Below, piece after piece: positions 53,963 to 64,000 of a DNA stretch of 64,000 bases. The notes under the pieces were generated by a model. The model was not told where the DNA came from and did not search any database. It saw nothing but the letters and a program-made list of their open reading frames with translations. How positions within the stretch are numbered: the first letter of the stretch is position 1; each line of letters starts with the position of its first letter. The position numbers were made by a program, and so were the translations under genes. Origin of the DNA: Pelecanus crispus (taxonomy: Eukaryota > Chordata > Aves > Pelecaniformes > Pelecanidae); contig NC_134649.1 in NCBI RefSeq assembly GCF_030463565.1, forward strand, positions 34,621,044-34,685,043. Reading direction: 5' to 3'.

Positions 53963-56900
53963 ATGGCGGAGAGACCCCCAGGCCACCCCAAGCGGGCCTG
54001 GGAGGAGGAGAATAGAGCTGCCCCAGCTCCCAGCTCCAGGCTGAAGCCAAGTAAGATGCGCAGGGTCCAGCCGCTGCAGGCGGGTGAGTGTGCAGGCAGT
54101 GCGGGCAGGGGGCTGCCCACCCGGCCCTGCCCTGTCCCAGGCTCACATCCCCCGGCCAGGCTGGCATCAGGGCTCCCACAGTGCAGCGGCCAGGGAGACA
54201 GCCGAATCACGGCATCCCAGGACAGGGACCCTTCCTTTCACCCCGGTGCTGGCACGTCCCTCACCCAGGCATGCTGGGGCCCCCTCCCCATGCTGCCCTC
54301 CAGCATTGCGCCCTCGCTGCTGGGGTGCATAGAGGACAGCAGTGTCCCAGTCTTGAGCCACGGCTGGTGACATCCCTGGGAGCCGGGCAGAGGGCTCAGG
54401 TTTTCCCCCCTGCCGGCCCCTGAGCTCTGCCAGCTCTCTCTTGCCCAGATCCATGCTGCTCCGCCTTGGTTCTGCCCAGGGAGGAAGACAATACCCTGGA
54501 CATCATCCGAGGCTTCCTAAGGAGGAGACCAAAGGTATCTGTGGCCACTTCTATGAGGCTGTGCCCGTGTCTCCTGGACAGTCTTTCTGCCACCTTCCTG
54601 TGCTCCCAAGGTGCCGGGGCCTGTGCTGGTCCCCACCCCCAGCTGTGTCTCCCCCCAACACTGTCTGTCCATCTGTCCCCTTCCTGGCTGGCAGGACAAG
54701 GCGCAGAAGCTGAGGTTTCTGGCCTCCATCTCCACCATCTGCGACACCACCAGCATGGACTCCACCATGTGGGACATGCTTTACTTCTGCCAGATGGAGG
54801 TCGTGATGACCATCGAGGTGAGGGGACGGCCAACCAGGCTGAAGCAGGGGCAGTGGCACAGTTGTGGGGGCAGGAGAGGGTTCAGCCGGGCAGTGGAGTG
54901 CAGATGAGCACTGCTCTGGGTCTCCATCCTTGGAGATGCTCCAAAGCCACCTGGGTGGCCCTGGCTGGAGCTAGGGCTTGGACCCAATGACATTTGCAGG
55001 TGTCTCGGCCAACCTGTGGCTCTGTGATGGGCACAGCCCTTCCTGCCATGGGACTTGGGACCGCTGGGTGCTGGGTGGGGAGGGAATGCTGGGATGGGGG
55101 CACTTGGGCTCTGCCAGCCCCGCAGGCTCTTGCCTGCAGGGAGACTGCCCCATCCCGATCCATCCCACCCTGCTGCTCTCCACAGGTGCTGCTGCAAGAG
55201 GAGCCCACTGACCATCTGGGCACGGCGGTGCGGCAGCAAGCCATGCTGGCCATCACCTCCATGAGGTACCTGCCTCAGCCTCCAGCTTGGCCTCCCCAGT
55301 GCTAGGTGGTCCCAGGTGGGGGGCATTCCCAGTCCTGGGTCCAAGAGGGAGGCAGACAGCAGGGCAGTGGGTCTTTCCCCCAGAAGGCGAGTGTCAGTGT
55401 CATGGGAGGGTTGAGATGTCCCCTGCAGCGTGGGGATCAGCCCAGGTGTCCAAACCCTGGGGTCTGCCTCATCCTTGCTCTGTCCCCACAGCAGAGTGAG
55501 GCTGCTTCCACAGGAGAAGACCAGCAGCCTCCTACACACCTGCTTCTGCAGCACCTTCCACCTGCCTCCACAGGACACCCGGGGCCCCAAGGCTTCCCTC
55601 TATTCCAAGGTATGCCACAGGGTGAACCATGGTGAGCTCCCCCACCCTGAGGCCCCTTCCTGGGCACTGCAGGGCCACGGCCACCCCCCCCAGGCTTCCA
55701 GGGCTGTCACCAAGACTCTGTCCCCCTTGCAGACCCTGGCTGCGATGGACAGCATGCTGCAGGTGCTGGTACGCAGCGCTGGCACTCTTGGCATCCTGGA
55801 GCTGCAGAACATCTTGCAGGTCTGGCCTTGGCACAGGGTCCCAACATGGGCAGTGGTGCCCTGGTGCAAGGAGGGGCACAGGGAATGTCCCTCCTTCCCT
55901 GCCATGCCCTCTCCCCCAGCACCCTGCCTCCAGGCTGCTGCCAGAGCACCTTCTCCTCCTGCCCCAGCCCACGTCACCCCTGCAGCCTTGCCCACTGCCC
56001 ATCCTGCCCAACAATCCCTCCCAGATGGACCTGCCTGTCTGGCAAGGGGAGCCCAGCCCCGGGGCTTTCCCCCTCCAGCTTCACCACGGGCCATGTCCCA
56101 GACCCCCACTGCAGTTCCCCAGGGAGGTGGTTACCCCAAAGCCTTGGGGTCCTTGGGTGGGGTGTGGAGGGACTTTTTTGGGGGGGGAGCGAGTGGAAGG
56201 CAGCAGAGGCAGCAGCAGGAGCAGGATGCAGCGACCTGCCTGGCCACAGCAGGTTGCTGCGAGGAGGAAGGACACATGCCCATCCCAGGCACTGCCCGAG
56301 AGCAAGCCTGGACGTGCTGTGCTGTGCCATGCCACCTCCCTGGCACATCAGCAGCTTTTCTCCTCCCAGCTCCTGCTGCCCTTCACCAATTCCCAGCTGG
56401 CAGCAGTGCAGGCGAGGGCCATGGCACGGATTGCCAGGCTGATCAACTTCATCACCACCTACCCCCTGCTACAGGTACCAAGCTCCCGGTTTGGGCAGCC
56501 CTAGTCCCTCATCCCTGTGCCCCTGAGCCCTGGCCACCTCCTGGAGAAGCTGGGCACCCAGTCAGCAGGAGGTCAGGAGCAGGGGTCTCTGCCCTGTCCC
56601 TGTCCTGTCCATGCTTTCTCCCAGGGCAGGGCAGGGCTGCCTGGGGCACAGGCAGGAACCTGGGTCCAGCAGCCCTGCCCTGCTCTGGGCTGCTGCCTGG
56701 CTGCTCTGGGAGCAGCTGGGGCTCACCTTGTGCCTGCGCTGCCTCTCTTCCCCCAGGTCTGCCCCTGCTTTGCACAAGCCACAGTCCTCAAACATGAGTG
56801 CTCCAAGACACATCAGTTTGCAATGCTGGGGAGGCTGGTGGGGCACCTCACCCTCTGCTGCACCTGCAAGGACAAGAGGACCAGCCATGAGGCTGCAGAA

Positions 56901-59900
56901 GCTCTCTATCACCTGCACATCTTTGTCCTGCAGCAGAGAAGTAAGAAAAGCCATGTTGGGCTGGGTCCCCCCAGACATGGGCAGCCAGGGGCCACTCTCC
57001 CTGGTGAGAGAAGGCCTGATCCAACCTGCCTGCCTGCCTGCAGTCTGAAAAGCCATTTCTCCTCACCCCTGCTCACAATAGCCCTGGACCCTCCCTGGGT
57101 ATCTGCTCCCCAGACCTGTCTGGGTGCCCTCTTTGCCAGTGACTTTTCAGCCCGATGCTCTCAGACTGCTTCTCCAGCTCTGCACCCTCTCTCTGAGCAC
57201 CCCGGTTTTTCTTCTCCCCAGGCAGGTGTCCCTGGCTGCGTGACACAGAGCAGCTGCAGCTCCAGGAGGCCTGGCCAGCGAGGCAGCCCTGGCAGCTTTC
57301 ACCAAACAGCCATGCCAGCGAAGGCTTCTTGGTAAGAAGTGCCTTCGGCTCCTGGCTGGGGGGATCAGCATGAGTGAAAGAACACCCGATGCATAGGGAT
57401 GACAGGGGCTCATGCTGTTCCTGAGCAGGGGCTAGGAAAAGGCCCCCACAAGCTCCAGTTCCCCACAGGACCCTGAGCCCCACTGTCAGTCTCCTCCCCA
57501 GCACAGTCTGGCTCTGCGTCCCGCTCTCACTGCACAGTTGAAATGCTCTGGGTGATGCTCTAGGTGACAAATCTCCCCTCCTCTCCTTCATCCCACAGAT
57601 GTTCATGGAATACCTCCAGCCCTCTGACCGGGCAGACATCATCCTCATGGCCATCAAGAGCTGGAGAGCCCCAAGCGCCTACAGCATCAGCATGGCTGCC
57701 CACATGGTGGATGTCCTTGTGGCAGACCCTGCCTTCCAGCCGGGGCATGTGAGTAGCCCGTGGGTGGCACGGCCGATGCTCCAGCCCACCAGGGCACTGT
57801 TCCTCCCTCGGCTCCGCGCCTGGCCAGCACTGATGGCGTCTCAAGCCGGCATACCGCAATGGGAACAGAAGCAGCTCCCAGTGGGAGCTGGGTAAATGGC
57901 CATGCTCACCCTGCTGACATCCCCACTCCCACCCGTGTCTCTCCCCCAGGTGCTGAACATTGTGTGGGCCATCTACAGAAACCTGCCCTCCATCAGGGCG
58001 GCGGTAGCCCTCAACAGCCTGGACAGGGCCCTGCTGGTGCTGACGGGCAAACACCCCAGGGAGGTGGTGACCAGCCTGCTGCAGTGCTCCCCAACGTGCA
58101 CCAGGTACGTGGCCCACCAGCCTTTGGGACTCCTCTGACACTGGGAGAGGGGCCCCAAGACCCTCCCGAGGGACTTGAGCCCGGCCATTCTCCGGGATGT
58201 CCCTGCTGACAGAGCCCCGGGTCCCCACAGTGTCACTGTGACCATGTGGAAGGCGATGCTGTCTGAGCCCCAGGCTGCTGAGAAGGTGCTGCAGGAGCTG
58301 CTCAGCCTGCTGATGAACCAGTCACTGCGCAAGACCTCCACCTCCGCCAAGGACAACCCACGCATCCTCTCCCTGGCTGTGAGTTGCTGGATGAGACCTC
58401 ACTGACCTCTGGGGCTGCTCTCAGCTGTCCGGGACCCCCGCTCCCCTTCCCTGCCCACCCGAAGCCTTGACCTTCCCAGGAGAACAGGGACATCTCGGTG
58501 TCTGGGTGTGTTCTGCAGGCAGCCAGGACGATAAGTGAGATCCTTCTGCAGCCCAACTTCCTGCAGGAGGTGGAGGTGATTTTCCCCCAGCTTTTCCTGG
58601 CACTGCTTTTCCAAGTGTCGTTCACCGTGGAGCTGACGCTGCAGGAGGTGCATATCTTCTGGAAGGAGCACCGACAGGCTCTGCTCACTCCCATCAGGTG
58701 CTCCATCCCTCTCCTCTCATCCCTGCCAGCCACCCGGAGCCAAGCCAGGGGTCTGAGCAGGAGCTGAGCATTTCTCCTTGTGCAGGTCTGCGGTGCAGTC
58801 CATCAGAATGCTGCTCTGCAGCATGGGCTTTGAGAGCCAGGTGCTGGCCATTGAGGCGCAGGGTGGCTGGGACGCCTTGCTCAGCACCCAGACCCACCTC
58901 ATGGGAGTGTGCATTGTGGCCAGGTGAGACCCCCCTCTCCCCGCTCCTCGGAGACCAGGCACCCCACACCACCCCCTCCCCATTGCTCAGAGAAAGTGCT
59001 GCAGACTGGTGATGTCCAGACTGGTGCAAACCTCAAAGAGATGTGCCCGTCTGGCTCAGGCCTAATGATGCTTTCTTCCCCCTGCCAGGGAGATGATGAA
59101 GACCCCAAGACCCCTGCGCTCCACTATCTTCTGCCATCTGACAGAGCTCCTCAGTGTGGAGGACCACACCTGGGAGATGATCGCCATGGTCTTTCTCGTT
59201 GAGGTGAGCCTGATGGCACTGCTCCAAGCTCGCTGCAATGCTTGGCTCTTCCATGCCCACTGCTGCGGGAGGAACTGGGGTGGTGTGTGGGCTCTGGTTG
59301 TTACTGTGGAGGAGCAGGCAAGCAACCAGTGCGGTATGGGGCACTGGGGCTTTCCACAATCCCTGCCGCCTCCATCCGGGCTTGGTCTTGCCCTGAGTTA
59401 TCCCCAGGGTATTCAGCCCCCTGAGCTGGAAGACAGGGATGGGGAGCAGAATGGAGGCCCCATAGTCCAGGAGGAAGCAGTTAATGACCTGCTACACCAC
59501 CTGGATGCTCACAAGTCTATGGGGCCGGATGGGATCCACCCAAGAGTATTGAGGGAGCTGGTGGAGGAGCTTGCCAAGCCACTCTTCATCACCTATCAGC
59601 AGTCCTGATTAACAGGGGAGGTCCCTGATGACTGGAGGCTTGCCAACGTGACGCCCATCTACAAGAAGGGCTGGAAAGGGGATCTGGGGAACTACAGGCC
59701 TGTCAGCCTGACCTTGGTGCTAGGAAAGATTATGGAGCAGTTCATCTTGAGTACGTTCAACAGGCATGTGCAGGTCAACCAGGGGATCGGGCCCAGCCAG
59801 CATGGGTTCATGAAAGGCAGGTCCTGCTTGACCAACCTGATCTCCTTCTATGACCTGGTGACCTGCCTAGTGGATATGGGAAAGGCTGTGGTTGTCATTT

Positions 59901-62900
59901 ACCTGGACGTCAGCAAAGCTTTTGACACCATCTCCCACAGCATTCTCCTTGGGAAGCTGGCAGCTCATGGCTTGGACAGGCGTACTCTTCGCTGTGTAAA
60001 AAACTGGCTGGGTGGCCAAGCCCAGAGAGTTATGGTGAATGGAGTTAAATCCAGTTGGCGACCAGTCACAAGCAGTGTTCCCCAGGGCTCTGTTTTGGGG
60101 CCAGCCTTGTTCAATATCTTTATCAATGATCTGGATGAGGGGATTGAGTAGGCCCTCAGTAAGTTTGCAGATGACACCAAACTCGGTGGGAGTGTCGATC
60201 TGCTGGAGGGTAGGATGGCCCTGCAGAGGGACCTGGACAGGCTGGACCAATGGGCCGAGGCGAACTGCATGAGGTTTAACAAGGCCAAGTGCCGGGTCCT
60301 GCACTTCAGTTGCAACAACCCCATGCAACGCTACAGGCTTGGGGAAGAGTGGCTGGAAAGCTGCACGGCTGAAAAGGACCTGGGGGTGTTGGTAGACAGC
60401 CAGCTGAACATGAGCCAGCAGTGTGCCCAGGTGGCCAAGAAGGCCAACAGCATCCTGGCCTGTATCAGGAATAGTGTGGCCAGCAGGAGCAGGGAGGTGA
60501 TTGTGCCCCTGTACTTGGCACTGGTGAGGCCGCACCTGGAATACTGTGTCCAGTTTTGGGCCCCTCAGTACGAGAAAGACATTGAGGTGCTGGAGTGTGT
60601 TCAGAGAAGGGCAACAAAGCTGGTGAAGGGTCTGGAGCGCAGGCCTTATGAGGAGCAGCTGAGGGAACTGGGGTTGTTTAGGCTGGCAAAGAGGAGGCTG
60701 AGGGGAGACCTTATCGCTCTCTACAACTACCTGAAAGGAGGTTGTAGCGAGGTGGGTGTTGGTCTCTTCTCCCAAGTAGCTAGTGATAGGACGAGAGGAA
60801 ATGGGCTCAAGCTGCGCCAGGGGAGGTTTAGGTTGGAAATTAGGAAAAATTTCTTCATGGAAAGAGTGGTCAGGCATTGGAACAGGCTGCCCAGAGAGGT
60901 GGTGGAGTCACCATCCCTGGAAGTGTTAAAAAAATGGGTAGATGTGGCACTTCGGGACATGGTTTAGTGGGCATGGTGGTGTTGGGTTGATGGTTGGACT
61001 GATGATCTTAGAGGTCCTTTCCAACCTTAATGACCCCTAGCTTTTACTTTCATTAAAAAATAATCCAGCCACCAAGCCAGGAAACATGAAATTACTACTC
61101 TACCCTTAATTGGTTTAGTGGTGGACTTGGTAGTGTTAGGTTAATGGTCGGACTGGATGATCTTAAAGGTGTTTTCCAACCTAAACGATTCTATGATTCT
61201 ATGATTCTGTAATGGTTGGAGCCAGCACTGCACCTAGCCAGCTCCCGCTGCGTGTGTTTCAGATGCTGGGCTGCCCCGACCTCAGTGAAGAGCTGGACCG
61301 TGCCCTGGAAATCTTCCCCACACATCTGCGGAGCCAGTGCCTGGGGATGCCCAGCCTGGTGCTCAGGGGCATCCTCGAGCTCACCAGGAGGCCAGACACA
61401 GTGAGTAGGGGGCAGCCGGGACAGTCGGGACAGCAGTCCAGGGTGGAGCAGCAGGCAGTAGGTAACACAGTGGCTCGGGCTTTTCTGGGCATCAGGAGCT
61501 GTGCCAGCTGCTGCCAGCTCTCCTGCCTCCCTGGCCCTCTGCCCCATGGCTGTGCTGTGCAGGGAGAAAGGCAGCAGTACCGAGGGGAACAGGATCCTGC
61601 TGCCAGCCCATCCCAGCAGAGATGCTGGTGGCAGTGACCAGCCCGAGTGTTGGGTCTGCAGAGCCTGGCTGTGGGGTGCTGAGCCCTGGGGTGAAACGCA
61701 GCAGCCACGGCAGGGGCTGCTGACAGCTCGGGCAGCTTTCCAGGCAGCATCGGTCACCCGCCAGCGTGCCCAGGGAGTCTGGTGGAGAAGGGGGCAGCCA
61801 AGGGGCTGGGAAGCAGCCAGTGCTGTCTGTCCTCCCCCTCTGCGCCCCGCTCTTCCCATGGCCATGCCGGTGAGCCCTGCCTTCTGGGACCTTGCCCTCA
61901 TAACCCATGCTGCCTGCCCAGAAGCCAGCAGGGAGGCTGGTGTTCGCAGAGAGGGTTTTCACCCCTGTGATCGGTTGCTGCTTTACAAAAAGGAGGTGGC
62001 ATGTCTCACACAGGCAAGGAAAACTCTCGTCCTGCTGCCGTATGTCATGGAGCAGCTGCAGGATGCTGACAGTGATGCCATCACCACAGTCCTGCCTGTG
62101 CTCAGCAACATGCTCCAGCTGCTGGAGGGGAAGATGCCCAGCCTCGCCGCCCCGACACTGGCTGAGAAGCTCCAGCTGCTCTTCAACCATGTAAGGCTGG
62201 GGGAGAGCCCCATGCCCCCCTCACCGGGCACCTCCACTCGCACCTCACACTCTCTGCAGGGGGATGCTTTGCCCTGCAGCCCCCAGGCCCCATTGCTGCC
62301 CTTGGCGGCTCCATGCTGCATCCCAAACCCCCCGCATGGGCTCACCCCGGCTTGGCCTCCCTGCTGTGGTGGGGATGGTGCTGGCAGGATGGCAGCAGGT
62401 GTGCTGAGCCCCACCGGTGCACACCCTGCCCTGGCAGCATCCCCCAGCCCTCTGCAGGGTCTCCCTCTCTGGCCCTCAGCCCTGGGGACCCCAGCCACCC
62501 TGGGCAGACTTTCTGCATGCCACAGCTCACTCCCTTTTGGAGCAGGACGCCTGCGGCCATTCTGGGGACATCTGTCTCCTTGTCAGCCCCTCGCTCGCCC
62601 TGGGCTTGGGGCTGAGGTCCTCCTCCCTTCCTCCCCCAGGAGTTGGACACTGTGCGGGAGCTCTCCATCCATCTCTTCCAAACTGTGATGGGGCTCATGG
62701 CGGGCACTGACAAGAAGAGGATGAAGGAGGTGGTGTGGGGCAGCCTGCTGCCGCTGCTCTTTCACCTGTACGACGAGGACAAGAGTGTGGCCAAGGTGGG
62801 ATTCGCAACCTGACTGGTTCATTGGGCAGGGCAGTGCTGACACTGGACCCTTCAAATGTGTGTCACTGTGAGGTCTAGCTTGCTGGGTGCCTAGGACCAG

Positions 62901-64000
62901 GCAGAGCCCACCTCCCTGCCCACCCCGTCTTTCTCCTCCTGCTGCCCAAATGGATGGGGAGGTGGGTCCCTTTCCCACCCATCTCCCTCTGCACAGCCCC
63001 TGGCATGGGTCCCTGCAGCCCCAGAGACTGGGCTACGGGCTCTGCAGCAACCTGGGGCCTCCAAGGTCAAAAGGTTGAAGCCCTGACAAGCTTCCAGCCA
63101 GAGAGGGTGGCTGCCCTTATCTTCCCCTGGGGTGCTGAACCTGGTGGCAGCATCAGTCCCCAGGTGGTGCATCTTCCCTGCACAGGCAGGGGCAGGCTCT
63201 GAGCCCTACCAAGGGCAGGGACACAGGGTTCTGTGCCCCTGGCAGTGGTGGAGGTGGCACCTCTGCTGCTCGCCAGGCCTCCCAGGAAGCCCTCTGCAGC
63301 GCTGGCCGGTTCCTGAAGTGGGGGCAACTGACAGAGCTGGCCGAGACCAGACAGGCATGGAAGATCAGCCAGTGCCTGGTAAGTGCAGCCGCAGCACCCC
63401 TGGGATTCGCCCTGCGTGAGCCCTGCCCCATGCCCAGCAGCAGGGATGGAGGGCTGTGCCCCCGTGGCTGCAGGCACCTGCCCAGAGCAGTCTCTGCTCC
63501 AGGCTGTCCTCTCCCCCAGCGTCCCAAAGGAGACCCTGCCACCAGGATGGCACCCCAGCGTCCCCAGGGAGCCCTCTCCTTCCTCTGAACCCCGATGCCA
63601 CACGGCAGGAAGCTGGGAATGTCCTGCTGGGGGGAAGGAGGGTGGCCCTGAGCAGGGAGATGGCCCGACTGGTGGGCAGCTCTGTGCCAACCCTGCACCC
63701 TTCTCCTCTCTCCAGCTGGCCAGGAAGAGGAGCAGGACCATGGACTACCTGTCCCAGAGCCAGCTCTACCTGCAGAGCCCGCAGGAGACCCTGCGGCAGG
63801 AGGCTATCAGGTTCATCGGTGAGTCACGAGTCCGGGGGTCCCTCCCTCTCCCAGGGTCCCTGTGGCCCGGTGCAGGACCTGTGGGGCACCCCTTCACCCC
63901 TCCCACCCTTGCCTGCGCAGGTGGGGCTGGCAGGATGTTCATCCATCCCCTCTCTGATGCCATGCCCCGGGGTCAGCCCTCCCCGGAGAGCTGTGTGGCC
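53963..64000 (+). CDS. Maestro HEAT-like repeat (MROH) family gene, N-terminal part, runs off the window
   Basis: A protein built of HEAT repeats; function in birds is unknown. Twenty-one coding exons: 53963-54083, 54449-54534, 54695-54817, 55186-55265, 55492-55609, 55733-55819, 56370-56474, 56757-56940, 57222-57331, 57599-57748, 57950-58104, 58231-58378, 58519-58697, 58786-58923, 59089-59203, 61263-61400, 62014-62190, 62640-62795, 63277-63378, 63716-63818 and 63921 onward. All are GT-AG and in phase, giving about 885 residues so far. MROH hallmarks: [83 protein letters not shown]. An acidic/basic N-terminal leader lacks repeats. The start is the first ATG after the 53961 acceptor; upstream coding exons cannot be excluded. 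It most resembles avian proteins annotated as MROH7-like; I cannot fix the member. The last exon is less certain. Confidence 0.82.
59395..61040 (+). mobile_element. CR1 LINE, 5'-truncated, with reverse transcriptase ORF2
   Basis: A chicken-repeat-1 non-LTR retrotransposon in the intron between exons 59089-59203 and 61263-61400, in the gene's sense orientation. One frame runs from about 59400 to 60967 and encodes the C-terminal half of ORF2: [69 protein letters not shown], the catalytic FADDTKLGG, and the thumb region to [10 protein letters not shown]. There are two in-frame stops (59606-59608 and 60149-60151) and no frameshift, so it is dead but fairly young. The 5' end, with the endonuclease, is missing as usual for CR1. 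The 3'UTR (GGTTGGACTGATGATCTTAG) follows. Confidence 0.93.
61100..61212 (+). mobile_element. CR1 3'-end fragment with ATTCTATG terminal repeats
   Basis: A second CR1 3'UTR piece: GGTTTAGTGG...GGTTAATGGTCGGACTGGAT...TTCCAACCTAAACG, followed by ATTCTATGATTCTATGATTC. The octamer tail (ATTCTATG)n is the usual CR1 3' end. It is separated from the larger copy by about 60 unrelated bases, and its end lies only about 50 bases from the next MROH exon. Confidence 0.85.
61401..62013 (+). other. MROH-family intron
   Basis: A 613-base intron without recognisable repeats or other genes. A plus-strand open frame of nearly 400 codons runs through it and into the next exon, but the exon boundaries and phase support splicing at 61400 and 62014. 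Confidence 0.5.

Overview
This is vertebrate nuclear DNA, almost certainly from a bird and probably from a GC-rich microchromosome. The evidence is a CR1 LINE with the usual avian 3' end, short introns, very high GC content with several CpG islands, and genes whose conserved exons match the 3p21.31 neighbourhood of human (SLC38A3, SEMA3B, LSMEM2, IFRD2, HYAL3, NAA80). I called the genes by translating exons, testing GT/AG junctions and checking that the reading phase carries through each join. Names rest on remembered family sequences, not on a search.

Layout. From 1 to about 11.3 kb is the 5' part of SLC38A3 on the minus strand; its C-terminal exons lie left of the window. From 11.3 to 25.7 kb there is no recognisable gene, but there is an orphan CpG island and a few AT-rich islands. 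SEMA3B runs on plus at 25.7-32.95 kb. OASL, an interferon-type 2'-5' oligoadenylate synthetase with two ubiquitin-like domains, lies on minus at 34.0-36.2 kb. Its control region reaches about 37.35 kb and contains a 53-bp minisatellite. An inverted, gene-less copy of that control region lies at 33.15-33.8 kb, on the other side of OASL. From 37.5 to 39.8 kb is a G-rich simple array broken by two fossil LTR-like pieces. IFRD2 follows on plus at 40.06-43.3 kb. LSMEM2, HYAL3 and NAA80 are all on minus, at 44.3-46.2, 46.7-48.4 and 49.6-50.3 kb. From 50.4 to 53 kb there are tandem repeats and a CpG island. The rest is the 5' part of a maestro-HEAT-repeat (MROH-family) gene on plus that leaves the window on the right and carries a CR1 LINE in one intron.

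The genes do not form a shared pathway. They include an amino-acid transporter, a secreted guidance cue, an antiviral enzyme, a translation-linked factor, a small membrane protein, a hyaluronidase-family protein, an actin N-terminal acetyltransferase and a HEAT-repeat protein. The most unusual structure is the OASL locus: a clear ISRE and core promoter, a minisatellite grown between them, and an inverted relic of the same promoter that still carries an IRF-type site and a single copy of a sequence resembling the minisatellite unit.
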